A stretch of DNA of 64,000 bases. Origin: Paraburkholderia sp. DHOC27. Its GTDB lineage: Bacteria; Pseudomonadota; Gammaproteobacteria; Burkholderiales; Burkholderiaceae. The translations under genes were made by a program, and so were the position numbers. The notes under the pieces were generated by a model, which had not been told where the DNA came from, searched no databases, and saw nothing but the letters and a program-made list of their open reading frames with translations. The stretch lies in NCBI RefSeq assembly GCF_003429005.1, contig NZ_QVQV01000002.1, positions 310,001-374,000 on the forward strand. Direction: 5' to 3'. Positions 26,135-36,576 of the stretch are shown here, piece by piece. The number at the start of each line of letters is the position of its first letter. Position 1 is the stretch's first letter.

Positions 26135-27514
26135 ATGTTCGCGGACGTGCGGAAAATCGCCGCACTGGCCTGGCCAGTGCTGATCGGCCAGCTGGCGATC
26201 ATCGCCTTCGGCGTGATCGACACGGCGATGGTGGGCCGCTACTCGGCCGTGGACCTCGCGGCCCTTGGGCTCGGTTCGTCGATCTACATTTCCGTGTATA
26301 TCGGCCTGACCGGCATTCTCACTGCGCTCCAGCCTATCGCCGGGCAGCTCTATGGCGGGCGGCGCTACGGCGAGATCGGCGAGGAAGTACGCCAGTCGTT
26401 CTGGCTGGCGTTCGCGCTGATGACGCTCGGCTTCCTGATCCTGTATTTTCCCGAGCCCATCCTGCATGTCGCGCGGGTGCCGGCGGCGCTGCACGATCGC
26501 ACGGTGGCCTATCTGCAGATCCTGGCGTTCGGGCTGCCGGCCGGCCTGACCTTCCGCATCTATAGTTCGCTGACCAACGCAGTCGGCCAGCCGCGGCTCG
26601 TGATGATCCTGCAGGTCGGCGCGCTGCTGCTGAAGTTTCCGCTCAATCGCTGGTTCATCTTCGGCGGCCTCGGTGTGCCGGCGCTCGGCGGTCCCGGTTG
26701 CGCGCTTGCCAGTACGGCGATCAACTGGACGCTGGCGGTGGTCGGCATCCTGTTGATGACCCGCCTCGACGTGTTCCGCCCGTTCGCGATCTTCTCGCAC
26801 TTCTGCTGGCCGGTATGGCGCCGTCAGGCGGCGCAGTTGCGCCTCGGCCTGCCAATGGGCCTTTCGTATCTGATCGAGGTCACCTCGTACACCTTCATGG
26901 CGTTGTTCATCGCGCGCTTCGGCACCACGACGCTGGCCGGGCATCAGATCGCCGGCAACGTCGGTGCCGTGCTCTACATGACGCCACTGTCGATTGGCAT
27001 TGCCACCTCCACGCTGGTCGCCCAGGCGCTCGGCGCACATCGCCATGAAGCCGCGCGCACGCTGTCGCGGCACGGCATCCTGATGGCGGTGATGATCGCC
27101 TGCTGCTATGGCGTGATCGTGCTCGCGCTGCGGCCGCTGATCATCGAAGGCTACACGCCGAACGCGCAGGTCGCGGCGGCGGCCATGCCGCTGGTGCTGA
27201 TCGTCGTGTTCTATCACGTGTTCGATTCGCTGCAGGTCACCGCGGCGTTCATCCTGCGCGCCTACAAGGTCGCGGTGGTGCCCACCGTCATCTATGCGGT
27301 GGCCCTGTGGGGCGTCGGACTGGGCGGCGGGTATCTGCTTGGCTTCGACATCATTGGCGCAACGCCGGTGTGGCTCACTGGCGCACGCGGTTTCTGGTTC
27401 GCTAATATGGCGAGTCTGGGCATCGCCGGTGTCGGGCTCGCCCTCTATCTGCGCATGGTGAGCAAGCGCCATCTGCAAGCGGGCCACGCGCCACAGACGG
27501 ACGGTGCGGTGTAA
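26135..27514 (+). CDS. MATE family efflux transporter (NorM-like)
   Basis: MATE transporters expel cationic drugs and metabolites using Na+ or H+ gradients. The 459-residue protein shows about 12 transmembrane segments in two halves, the N-terminal family motif IAALAWPVLIGQLAIIAFGV with VIDTAMVGRYSAVDLAALGL, and LTGILTALQPIAGQLYGG. The second half starts with RLGLPMGLSYLIEVTSYTFM. It starts 2 nt after the ArnT-like gene, so transport of a substrate related to that enzyme is conceivable but unproven. The substrate cannot be read from sequence. Confidence 0.9.
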   Translation: MFADVRKIAALAWPVLIGQLAIIAFGVIDTAMVGRYSAVDLAALGLGSSIYISVYIGLTGILTALQPIAGQLYGGRRYGEIGEEVRQSFWLAFALMTLGFLILYFPEPILHVARVPAALHDRTVAYLQILAFGLPAGLTFRIYSSLTNAVGQPRLVMILQVGALLLKFPLNRWFIFGGLGVPALGGPGCALASTAINWTLAVVGILLMTRLDVFRPFAIFSHFCWPVWRRQAAQLRLGLPMGLSYLIEVTSYTFMALFIARFGTTTLAGHQIAGNVGAVLYMTPLSIGIATSTLVAQALGAHRHEAARTLSRHGILMAVMIACCYGVIVLALRPLIIEGYTPNAQVAAAAMPLVLIVVFYHVFDSLQVTAAFILRAYKVAVVPTVIYAVALWGVGLGGGYLLGFDIIGATPVWLTGARGFWFANMASLGIAGVGLALYLRMVSKRHLQAGHAPQTDGAV

Positions 27515-27834
27515 CGCGGCGTAGAGCTGTCCGCTCTCCCACCGCGCCTCCAACCTTCAGCGTCTCACTCCGCGCCCACCGCAGCACCACCCTCGCGCCT
27601 CACGCTCTCCCCTCTTTGTCTCCCGCCACCGGAACACTTTGCACGCCGTAAAACGCGCGTTCGAAGTCGCATCGTTTGCGTGACAAACTCAACTTAGGAC
27701 TTCGAATTCACGCCAAGTCAAGCGACTGTTGCTGCCATTCACACTCGCCGATTTGAGACGCGCCACGCAGTTGGGATAGCCATCGTCGTCCAGTAGAATC
27801 GCCAGCACTCTGTAAGCAAACAGGAGCGGGATCG
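27515..27834. other. Intergenic region before the alpha-2-macroglobulin gene
   Basis: This 320-bp gap holds the putative promoter at 27771-27799 and an AGGAG ribosome binding site just before 27835. The rest shows no gene and no clear hairpin. Confidence 0.5.
27771..27799 (+). promoter_or_regulatory. Putative sigma-70 promoter of the A2M-pbpC operon
   Basis: TTGGGA (27771-27776) and TAGAAT (27794-27799) are separated by exactly 17 bp, 36 bp upstream of the ATG at 27835. Confidence 0.55.
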
Positions 27835-30800
27835 ATGCGCGGCAGCCTCAAACAAAAGTGGAAGTGGGCGGCATCAATGGTCACGCTTTCCGTGTTCGCC
27901 GTCTGCATGGCCGCGTTTGGCCTGTCCAGCCGGCATGCCGATGCCGCGCGCATTACCAGTGTGTCGCCGCAAGGCAAGGTCGCGCAGGTCCGCCAGGTGG
28001 TCGTCAAGTTCGACGAAGCCATGATCGCGTTCGGCTCGGCCACCGCCCCGCCTCCCGCGCAGGTGCATTGCAACGACGCCACCGCGAGCACGGGTCAGGG
28101 TCACTGGATCGACGAGAAAACCTGGGCGTGGGATTTCACCGCTGATTTGCCGCCCGGCATGCGCTGCACGGTCGACCTCAACGACGGCCTGAAAACACTC
28201 AGCAGCCATGCGATGACCGGCCCGCGCCGCTTCGCCTTTGAAACCGGCGGCCCGTTCGTGCAGGAAGCCAATCCGGACAGCGGCGAAATCGAAGAAAACC
28301 AGGCTTTCGTGCTTACGCTCAATGGGCCCGCCACGAACGCGTCGGTGCTGCAAAACGTCTGGTGCGAGTCCAGCGGCCTCGGCAATCGCATCCCCGTCAA
28401 GAATCTCGATGACGCCTCCCGCACCGCCCTGCTCAAGCGCTTTCGCCTCACCAAAGACGCCGCCCGCATCCTGACGCTGCAGTGTCAGCAGACCCTGCCT
28501 TCGGGCGCAAAGATGCAACTCGTCTACGGCGTGGGTGTGGCGAGTCCAAGCGGGCTCACGAACGACACGGAACGGCGCTTCGACTACACCGTGCGCGAGC
28601 CTTTCGCCGCCAGCTTTTCCTGCGAACGTGAAAACGCCAAGGCGCCGTGCACGCCGCTGCGGCCCGTGGAAGTGCGCTTTAACGCCCCCATCGCCCGCAG
28701 CGATGCTGAGAAACTGCGCCTCACTGGTCCGTCAGGCTCCATTGCGCCGACCTTCCGTCCCGATGACAAGGATGCCGAAACATCCACGGTCGAATTTGCC
28801 GCACCGCTGCCCGAGCACGCCGATCTGACCGTCGAGATCCCGGCGAATCTGCACGACGTCAGCGGGCGGGCGCTCACCAACGCCGATCTGTTCCCGCTCA
28901 AGACCAGCACGGCGCCCATGCCGCCGCTCGCTAAGTTCTCGTCGGGCACGTTTGGCATCGTCGAGCGTTTTGCCGAACCTGACATGCCCGCGCTCGTGCC
29001 GGTCACGCTGCGCAATGTCGAAGCCGATCTGCATGTGGCCGGTCTCAACGCCGGCAGCGCCCAGTTCACGCAATTGCGCGTCGATGCGGACACCGATATC
29101 CGCAACTGGATGCGTCTCGTGGATCGCTTCGACGGCTATGCCATGAACGTGTCGGATATCAACGCGCAGATGCCGGGCTTGCTGAAGCGCACGAAGCATC
29201 CGGTGTACGTGCCGCGCTCGCCCGACCAGTCCGCGGAAGACGACAACCGCAAGGATCCGCTCGTCGACATCCGCTCGCTGTCGCTGCTGGCTGGGCAGCG
29301 TGGCGTCGCGACACTCGACTTGCCGAAGGCCGACCCGAAAGCGCTGCGGCCGTTCGAAGTGGTCGGCGTGCCGGTGACGAAGCCCGGCTTCTACGTCATC
29401 GAACTGGCCTCGCCCGCGCTCGGCGCTTCGTTGCTGAGCAAGCCTGCGCCAATGTACGTGCGCACCGCTGTGCTCATCACCAACCTGGGCGTGCATTTCA
29501 AGCAAGGGCGCGAAAACAGCGTAGTGTGGGTCACGTCGCTGGACAAGGGCCAGCCGGTGCCGAACGCCGACATCCGCGTGAGCGACTGCAACGGCGCGCA
29601 ACTGGCCACGGGCAAGACCGACGCCCACGGCCTGCTGAGCATCGACAAACCGCTCGCGCCGCTCTCGAAGTGCGGCGAGAAGAGCTTTGACGGCTTCTTC
29701 GTGTCGGCCCGGGTGGACGATCCCAAAACCGGCGCGGACATGGCCTTCGTGCGTTCGGACTGGAATCGCGGCATCGAATCCTGGCGCTTCAACGTCCCGA
29801 CGGATACCAGCAGCGAACAGACGGTTCGCGCGCACACCGTTTTCGACCGCACGCTGCTGCGCGCCGGTGAAACGGTTTCGATGAAACATCTGATCCGCGT
29901 CGAAACGCTGCACGGCTTCGGCTTTCCCAAGCGCTATCCGACTCGCGTGACGATCCGTCATCTCGGCAGCGGCCAGACCTACCATCTGCCGCTCACGTGG
30001 GGCGCGGACCATAGCGCCGAATCGACCTTCGTGATTCCCGTCGCGGCGAAACTGGGCGAATATAGCGTCACGCTGGATGACGGCGACGCCAATGCCACGT
30101 CTGATAACGACTCGAGCAATGACAACGGCAGCGACAGCAACGACGACGCCGCGCCATCGCACATGAGCTACGAATCCGGCAGCTTCCGGGTCGAGGAATT
30201 CCGCTTGCCGGTGTTCAAGGGCTCCATCGCAGTGCGTGACGAGAAGACACATCCGCTGGTGGCGGCCAAAGCAGCACCGCTGGCGTTGCAGATCGACTAT
30301 GTGGCGGGCGGCGCGGCATCGAATCTGCCCGTGCAGGTTTCCGCGCTGCTCAAGAGCACGACACCCGCCTTCGCCGACAGCTTCCCTGACTTCAGCTTCA
30401 CGCCCTATACGCCGCATACCGGCGACGACACCGCGGCGTCCGATGACGAAGACACCGGCAATGACAGCCAGCCTGCCGACGACGGTTCAAAGCTGATCGC
30501 CGACAAGGAGGCCGTCACGCTCGATCGCAACGGCTCGGGTGCGCTCACGCTGAAGAACCTGCCGCACGTCGACGCGCCCAAACGGCTCGCGCTCGAAGCG
30601 ACCTTCGCCGATCCCAATGGCGAAGTGCAGACCATCGCGGGCGGCACGACGTTGTGGCCGGCAGCCGTGGTGGCAGGCGTCAAATCGGGGCAATGGGTAT
30701 CGGTGGGCAACGCGGTGCCCGTCAAGGCGCTGGCGCTCGATCTGCAAGGCAAGCCACGCGCCGGCGTGGCGCTCGACGTGCGTGGCATCGCGCGCATCAC

Positions 30801-33800
30801 GACGACCTCGCGCAAACGCATGGTGGGCGGCTTCTATGCCTACGACAACCACACCGAGATCAAGGACCTCGGCTCGCTGTGCAGCGGCAAGAGCGACGAC
30901 CACGGTCTGCTGTCGTGCGATGCAAAGCTGCGCGAGGCAGGCAATATCGACCTCGTCGTCACGGCGAAAGACGGCGACGGCAATGTGTCGAGCGCGACCA
31001 CTTCGGTATGGGTCACGCGCGAAGATGATCTGTGGTTCGGCGGTGAAAACACCGATCGAATCGACGTCTTGCCGGAGAAAACCGCGTATGAACCGGGCGA
31101 GACCGCGCGCTTTCAGGTGCGCATGCCGTTCCGTTTCGCCACCGCTCTCGTCGCGGTGGAACGCGAGGGTGTGATCGAAACGCACGTCGTCACGCTGGAC
31201 GGCAAGAATCCGACGGTCGAGCTGAAAGTGAACGAAGCCTGGGGACCCAACGTGTACGTGTCCGTGCTGGCACTGCGCGGCCGCATCCACGAAGTGCCGT
31301 GGTATTCGTTCTTCACGTGGGGCTGGAAAGCGCCGCTCGAATGGGCGCGTGCGTTCTGGTACGAGGGCCGTCAATACGAGGCGCCCACGCCGCTCGTCGA
31401 CCTGTCGAAGCCGGCATTCCGTTATGGACTCGCCGAAATCAAGGTGGGCACGGCGGCTCACAAACTCGCGGTCAGCGTAACGCCGGATGCGAAGTCATAC
31501 GCCGTGCGCGGCAAGGCCCATATCAAGCTGCAGGTGCGCATGCCGGACGGCAAGCCTGCGCCGGCCGGCACGCAGATCGCCGTGGCGGCTGTGGACGAAG
31601 CCTTGCTCGAACTGATGTCCAATCAAAGCTGGGACCTTCTCGATGCGATGCTGGAGCGCCGCGCCTACAGCGTCGAAACGGCGACCGCGCAAATGGAGAT
31701 CGTCGGACGCCGCCATTTCGGCCGTAAGGCCGTGCCGGCTGGCGGAGGCGGCGGGCATACCGCGACCCGCGAGCTGTTCGATACGCTCTTGCTGTGGAAT
31801 CCGCGCGTCACGCTCGACGCCAACGGCGCGGCCTCGCTCGACGTGCCGCTCAACGACGCGCTCACCAGCTTCCGGATCGTCGCGATTGCGGCGGTCGGCG
31901 CGGGCCAGTTCGGCACCGGCAGCACATCCATACGCAGTACCCAGGATCTGCAACTGATCTCAGGTCTGCCACCGCTGATCCGCGAAGGCGACGCGTTCCG
32001 CGCCCAGTTCACGGTGCGCAACACCACGCCGCGGGCGATGCAGGTGGTCGTCACGCCGAATGTGACGGGCCTCACGCTCGCCCCGCAAACGGTCGATCTC
32101 GCCGCTGATTCGGCGCGCGAAGTTGCATGGAACGTGACTGCGCCGGACGGTGTGGCCGACGCGCCCTCCCCGGCGCTCACGTGGAATGTGAGCGCCGCCG
32201 AGCAAGGCGGCCCGCATGCGAGCGACGCCGTCAAGATCGCGCAGCGTGTCACCGCCGCACTGCCCGTTACGGTCCAGCAGGCCACGCTCACGCAGATCGA
32301 CGGCACGCTGTCACTGCCCGTGGCCGCGCCGCCGGATGCCACGACGACGAACGCGGGCGCCGTGCGCGGCGGCATTGCGATCGCCTTGCAGGCGCGGCTT
32401 GCGGACGGCATGCCGGGCGTGCGCCGCTGGTTCGAACGCTATCCGTACAACTGTCTCGAACAACAGACCTCGCGTGCGCTCGGTTTGCGCGATGCGGCGC
32501 AATGGCAGGCCGTGATTGCGCGGATGCCGGTTTATCTGGACGGCGACGGCCTCGCCAGTTACTTCCCGCCGAGTGACGATAGCGGCAATCACGGCAGTCC
32601 GACCCTGACGGCGTACCTGCTGGCCGTCAGCGACGAAGCATCGAAACTCGACGCGCGCTTTGCGCTGCCCGACGACCTGCGCGGCAAGCTCACAGGCGGT
32701 CTGGTGGGCTTTGTGGAAGGCCGTATCGAGCGCAACACGTGGGCGCCGCGCAAGGACCTCGACTTGCGCAAGCTCGCGGCGCTGGAAGCGTTGTCGCGCT
32801 ACGGCATGGCGCAGCCGCGCATGCTCGGCTCCATCGAAATCGCGCCGAACCAGTGGCCGACCTCGGCGCTGCTCGACTACTACGCCATCCTCTCGCGTGT
32901 GCCAGGTATCGCGCAACGCGACGACAAACGCGCGCAGGTCGAACAGATCCTGCGGGCACGGCTCACGTATCAGGGCACGCGCCTCACCTTCTCCACCGAC
33001 GCCGGCGACGACCTGTGGTGGCTGATGACGGGCCCCGAGGACAACGCCGCGCGCACCGCGCTGACGTTCGTCGATGCGCCGGCATGGAAGGACGAGATGC
33101 CGCGCCTCGTGGCAGGTCTGCTCGCGCTGCAACGCAACGGCGCCTGGCAAACCACCACCGCCAACCTGTGGGGCTCGCTCGCGCTCGCGCGTTTCTCGCA
33201 GGTGTTCGAAAGCACGCCGGTCACGGGTCAGACGAAGCTGCAGTTTGGTACGTTCGACAAGACGATCTCGTGGGATCAGGCCTCTGCTTCGGCAAAGCCT
33301 GAGGCCTCGGCAACGGCTGGTGGTGCGCAGCCAGCCACGTCAACGGCTGCGCAAATGCCTTCAGCCACACCGGCCACGCGCTCCGCTGCCGCCCGCAGCG
33401 AATTGCTGCCGTGGCCCGCCAATGCCGCCAGCACAGCTACGCCGCTGACGCTCACGCACGAGGGCACCGGCAAGCCGTGGGCGAGCATCGAAAGCCTTGC
33501 GGCCGTCGCACTGAAGGCGCCGCTCGCGGCGGGCTATCGCATCACGCGGACGGTGACGCCGCTCGATCCGGCGGTGCGAGGCGTCTATTCGCGCGGCGAT
33601 GTGGTGCGGGTGCATCTCGACATCGACGCGCAGACGGACATGACCTGGGTCGTCGTCAACGATCCCATCCCGGCTGGCGCGACGATTCTCGGTTCCGGTC
33701 TGGGTCGTGATTCCGAGGCTGCCACACAAGGCGAAAAGTCCGATCAGGATACGACGCCGGTATTTGTGGAGCGCGGCTTCGACGGCTATCGGGCGTTTTA

Positions 33801-33999
33801 CGACTATCTGCCGAAGGGTAAATATTCGGTGGAATACACCGTCCGCCTGAACAACGTGGGCACGTTCGGTCTGCCGCCCACGCGCGTCGAAGCGCTGTAC
33901 GCGCCATCGACCTTCGGCGCGCTTCCGAACGCGCCGGTCGTCGTGCAGCCCGCGCCCGTGGCAGCGGCGAGCGCGCCTGCTTCAGCTAGTGCGAAATGA
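27835..33999 (+). CDS. Bacterial alpha-2-macroglobulin (YfhM-like) with thioester motif
   Basis: This 2054-residue periplasmic protein is a type I bacterial alpha-2-macroglobulin, a protease trap thought to guard the periplasm together with PBP1C. The thioester motif is intact (PYNCLEQQTSRA, Cys1540). MG-like domains precede it (e.g. AHTVFDRTLLRAGETVSMKH), and an alpha-helical complement-like domain and receptor-like C-terminal domain follow. It is longer than the 1653-residue E. coli YfhM. Extra length includes two Asp/Ser/Asn-rich inserts (about residues 758-775 and 861-885) and an Ala/Ser/Thr-rich linker near 1820-1865. The N-terminus is a signal peptide with no good lipobox (SVFAVCMAAFG). 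pbpC follows. Confidence 0.93.
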   Translation: MRGSLKQKWKWAASMVTLSVFAVCMAAFGLSSRHADAARITSVSPQGKVAQVRQVVVKFDEAMIAFGSATAPPPAQVHCNDATASTGQGHWIDEKTWAWDFTADLPPGMRCTVDLNDGLKTLSSHAMTGPRRFAFETGGPFVQEANPDSGEIEENQAFVLTLNGPATNASVLQNVWCESSGLGNRIPVKNLDDASRTALLKRFRLTKDAARILTLQCQQTLPSGAKMQLVYGVGVASPSGLTNDTERRFDYTVREPFAASFSCERENAKAPCTPLRPVEVRFNAPIARSDAEKLRLTGPSGSIAPTFRPDDKDAETSTVEFAAPLPEHADLTVEIPANLHDVSGRALTNADLFPLKTSTAPMPPLAKFSSGTFGIVERFAEPDMPALVPVTLRNVEADLHVAGLNAGSAQFTQLRVDADTDIRNWMRLVDRFDGYAMNVSDINAQMPGLLKRTKHPVYVPRSPDQSAEDDNRKDPLVDIRSLSLLAGQRGVATLDLPKADPKALRPFEVVGVPVTKPGFYVIELASPALGASLLSKPAPMYVRTAVLITNLGVHFKQGRENSVVWVTSLDKGQPVPNADIRVSDCNGAQLATGKTDAHGLLSIDKPLAPLSKCGEKSFDGFFVSARVDDPKTGADMAFVRSDWNRGIESWRFNVPTDTSSEQTVRAHTVFDRTLLRAGETVSMKHLIRVETLHGFGFPKRYPTRVTIRHLGSGQTYHLPLTWGADHSAESTFVIPVAAKLGEYSVTLDDGDANATSDNDSSNDNGSDSNDDAAPSHMSYESGSFRVEEFRLPVFKGSIAVRDEKTHPLVAAKAAPLALQIDYVAGGAASNLPVQVSALLKSTTPAFADSFPDFSFTPYTPHTGDDTAASDDEDTGNDSQPADDGSKLIADKEAVTLDRNGSGALTLKNLPHVDAPKRLALEATFADPNGEVQTIAGGTTLWPAAVVAGVKSGQWVSVGNAVPVKALALDLQGKPRAGVALDVRGIARITTTSRKRMVGGFYAYDNHTEIKDLGSLCSGKSDDHGLLSCDAKLREAGNIDLVVTAKDGDGNVSSATTSVWVTREDDLWFGGENTDRIDVLPEKTAYEPGETARFQVRMPFRFATALVAVEREGVIETHVVTLDGKNPTVELKVNEAWGPNVYVSVLALRGRIHEVPWYSFFTWGWKAPLEWARAFWYEGRQYEAPTPLVDLSKPAFRYGLAEIKVGTAAHKLAVSVTPDAKSYAVRGKAHIKLQVRMPDGKPAPAGTQIAVAAVDEALLELMSNQSWDLLDAMLERRAYSVETATAQMEIVGRRHFGRKAVPAGGGGGHTATRELFDTLLLWNPRVTLDANGAASLDVPLNDALTSFRIVAIAAVGAGQFGTGSTSIRSTQDLQLISGLPPLIREGDAFRAQFTVRNTTPRAMQVVVTPNVTGLTLAPQTVDLAADSAREVAWNVTAPDGVADAPSPALTWNVSAAEQGGPHASDAVKIAQRVTAALPVTVQQATLTQIDGTLSLPVAAPPDATTTNAGAVRGGIAIALQARLADGMPGVRRWFERYPYNCLEQQTSRALGLRDAAQWQAVIARMPVYLDGDGLASYFPPSDDSGNHGSPTLTAYLLAVSDEASKLDARFALPDDLRGKLTGGLVGFVEGRIERNTWAPRKDLDLRKLAALEALSRYGMAQPRMLGSIEIAPNQWPTSALLDYYAILSRVPGIAQRDDKRAQVEQILRARLTYQGTRLTFSTDAGDDLWWLMTGPEDNAARTALTFVDAPAWKDEMPRLVAGLLALQRNGAWQTTTANLWGSLALARFSQVFESTPVTGQTKLQFGTFDKTISWDQASASAKPEASATAGGAQPATSTAAQMPSATPATRSAAARSELLPWPANAASTATPLTLTHEGTGKPWASIESLAAVALKAPLAAGYRITRTVTPLDPAVRGVYSRGDVVRVHLDIDAQTDMTWVVVNDPIPAGATILGSGLGRDSEAATQGEKSDQDTTPVFVERGFDGYRAFYDYLPKGKYSVEYTVRLNNVGTFGLPPTRVEALYAPSTFGALPNAPVVVQPAPVAAASAPASASAK

Positions 34000-34021
34000 A
34001 CGGCGGAAACGAGTCGACGCG

Positions 34022-36382
34022 ATGAACTCAGCCGACGCCAAACGCCCAGTTGCACCGTGCCGTTGGCGAACCGGCGTGGCTGGCGTCGCACGCGCAACCA
34101 CAAGCGCTCGCGTCGTCGTAGCGTCGAGCCTGTGCGTCGTTTCGCTTGCGGCCCACGCGCTGCCCTCGTTCGACGAGGTCCGCGCGAACTGGCACAGCTC
34201 GGACTGGACGCTGCTGTCACGTGACGGCGAGCCGCTGCAACGCACACGCATCGACGCCAGTGAGCGGCGCGGCGACTGGGTCGTGCTTGCGGACGTATCG
34301 CCGGCATTACGCGAGGCCATCGTCGTCTCGGAAGACAAACGCTTCTATGCGCATAGCGGCGTCGACTGGCGCGGCGCGGCGGGCGCCGCGTGGGGCAATC
34401 TGTGGAATACGCGCACGCGCGGCGCCTCGACGGTCACCATGCAACTCACCGGGTTGCTGGACGACAACCCGCAACGTTCAGGACAACGTTCGATTACGCA
34501 GAAGGCCAGTCAGGCCGTCGGCGCGCTGTGGCTGGAGCGAAGCTGGCGCAAGGATCAGATCCTCGAGGCGTATCTGAATCTGGTGCCGTTTCGCGGTGAG
34601 AGTGTCGGCCTGTCGGCACTGTCCGCGAGCCTGTTCGGCAAAGCACCATCCGGTCTCGACGAGCGCGAGGCGGCCGTCGCCGCCGCCTTGATCCGCGCGC
34701 CGAACGCGCCCTACGCCAAGGTCAGCGCACGCGCCTGCCGGATTCTGCGCGACATGCAGGCGGCTAACGCGTGCGACAACCTCGACGGCTTCGTGCAACT
34801 CGCGTTTGCGCGCCCGGCGCCGGCTACACTTGCCATCGGCCAGGATGGCGACCTTGCGCCACATTTCGCGCGGCATGTCGCCGCCGAACTGCATCCAGTC
34901 GCGGGCGCCCGTATCCGCTCCACGCTCGATGCCAACCTGCAACGCTTCACGCGTGACACGCTCACGCGAACCCTGGTTGAACTGAATGCCCGCGCGCATC
35001 CACGCAACGTGCAGGACGGTGCCGCGGTGGTGCTCGACAATGCCACGGGCGAGGTACTCGCGTGGGTGGGTTCGTCGGGTGCGCTGTCGGGTGCGCGCGA
35101 TGTCGACGCGGTGCTCGCATTGCGTCAGGCGGGCTCGACGCTCAAACCGTTTCTCTATGCCGAGGCACTCGACGAACGGCGGCTCACCACCGCTTCCCTG
35201 CTGGACGATGCCCCGCTCGATCTCGCAGCGGGTGGCGGCCTGTATATTCCGCAGAACTATGACAAGGACTTCAAGGGCTGGGTTAGCGTGCGCACCGCGC
35301 TGGGCTCGTCGCTGAACGTACCGGCCGTGCGCACCCTCGTCATGGTGACGCCGCACCGCTTCGCAAAAACGCTCACCACGCTCGGTCTGCCGCTTACGCA
35401 AAGCGGCGACTACTACGGCTACAGCCTCGCGCTCGGCAGCGCCGATGTCACGCTGCTGTCGCTCACCAACGCGTATCGCGCGCTCGCCAACGGCGGGCGC
35501 GTGGCGTCAACCTGCGACCTGCCACAGTGCACGCCCGCACCACACGGCGCTGCAACGCCTGTGGCACCCATGCCGCAACGCGTATTCAGCCCGCAGGCCA
35601 GTTTCATCATCACCACGGTGCTGGCGGACAACAACGCACGCACCCGCACGTTCGGCTTCGACAGTCCGCTTGCCACCCGCTTCTTTTCCGCTGTCAAGAC
35701 CGGCACCAGCAAGGACATGCGCGACAACTGGACGGTCGGCTTCACTTCACGCTATACGGTGGGCGTGTGGGTGGGCAATGCGGACGGCACGCCGATGTGG
35801 GACGTCTCAGGTGTCACAGGCGCGGCGCCGATCTGGGCGGCGATCGTCGGCTATCTGCATCGGCGTGTGCCCAGCACTTTGCCCGCCGCGCCGTCCAATG
35901 TGATTCAAACTCGAGTCACGTTTGAAAACGACATCGAACCACCGCGCAACGAATGGTTCTTACAGGGCACGCAGACGCCCGTCGTGGGGCTCGCCGCGAA
36001 CGCCAGCGGCGCGGCGCAGCGGGTCTCGACGCGTGGCACGGTGCGCATCGGCGCGCCAGCCGACGGCACCATTTTCGCGCTGGATCCCGACATTCCCGCG
36101 GCCCGCCAGCGCATTTCGTTCGAGCGCGCGAGCGGCGCCTCGACACAAAGCAACTGGCGTCTCGACGGCAAGCCGCTCGGCCACGCGACGCGCGTGCCGT
36201 GGCTGCCGTGGCCCGGCCACCATGTGCTGGAACTGGTGAATGCCGATGGCAGTGTCGACGATTCGGTGAACTTCGAAGTTCGCGGAGCCGTAGCGCGTGC
36301 GTCTGCCCCGAACTCAACTAGCACCACGCGCGCGGCGAGTGCAACGCACGCACCTATCGCGCCAAAAACGCCCCAAAGGTAG
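34022..36382 (+). CDS. pbpC: Penicillin-binding protein 1C
   Basis: PBP1C is a bifunctional-type peptidoglycan synthase repeatedly paired with A2M. The 786-residue protein has a signal/anchor segment, the glycosyltransferase domain with the catalytic Glu in VVSEDKRFYAHSGVDWRG (E104) and RGASTVTMQLTGLLD, and the transpeptidase domain with SxxK in QAGSTLKPFLY (S372), SSLNVPAVR and KTGTSKDMRDNW. A C-terminal BiPBP_C domain follows (about 680-765). The ATG at 34022 is used. A GTG at 33989, overlapping the A2M stop, is an alternative. Spacing of 22 bp supports an A2M-pbpC operon. Confidence 0.94.
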   Translation: MNSADAKRPVAPCRWRTGVAGVARATTSARVVVASSLCVVSLAAHALPSFDEVRANWHSSDWTLLSRDGEPLQRTRIDASERRGDWVVLADVSPALREAIVVSEDKRFYAHSGVDWRGAAGAAWGNLWNTRTRGASTVTMQLTGLLDDNPQRSGQRSITQKASQAVGALWLERSWRKDQILEAYLNLVPFRGESVGLSALSASLFGKAPSGLDEREAAVAAALIRAPNAPYAKVSARACRILRDMQAANACDNLDGFVQLAFARPAPATLAIGQDGDLAPHFARHVAAELHPVAGARIRSTLDANLQRFTRDTLTRTLVELNARAHPRNVQDGAAVVLDNATGEVLAWVGSSGALSGARDVDAVLALRQAGSTLKPFLYAEALDERRLTTASLLDDAPLDLAAGGGLYIPQNYDKDFKGWVSVRTALGSSLNVPAVRTLVMVTPHRFAKTLTTLGLPLTQSGDYYGYSLALGSADVTLLSLTNAYRALANGGRVASTCDLPQCTPAPHGAATPVAPMPQRVFSPQASFIITTVLADNNARTRTFGFDSPLATRFFSAVKTGTSKDMRDNWTVGFTSRYTVGVWVGNADGTPMWDVSGVTGAAPIWAAIVGYLHRRVPSTLPAAPSNVIQTRVTFENDIEPPRNEWFLQGTQTPVVGLAANASGAAQRVSTRGTVRIGAPADGTIFALDPDIPAARQRISFERASGASTQSNWRLDGKPLGHATRVPWLPWPGHHVLELVNADGSVDDSVNFEVRGAVARASAPNSTSTTRAASATHAPIAPKTPQR

Positions 36383-36576
36383 GCGGAATCTTTAAATATT
36401 GTTCGATGCGATTTACTTGTCACGAATCGATCGGTATAAATCGTCGGCTTTCAGAAATTGGGCGCGCGATTTATCCTATGCTTAAGCGCAGTGTCTGCTG
36501 AATCCAGCGCGTCGTTCCGCGTCATCCCGCGTCATCCGTTTCCGGCTAACTTTTTGCCCTCAATGGAGTGCTTGCC

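Noticed and set aside
28732..30417. 561-codon minus-strand frame inside the A2M gene
   Set aside because: Antisense shadow; the plus-strand A2M frame is continuous through a recognised thioester motif.
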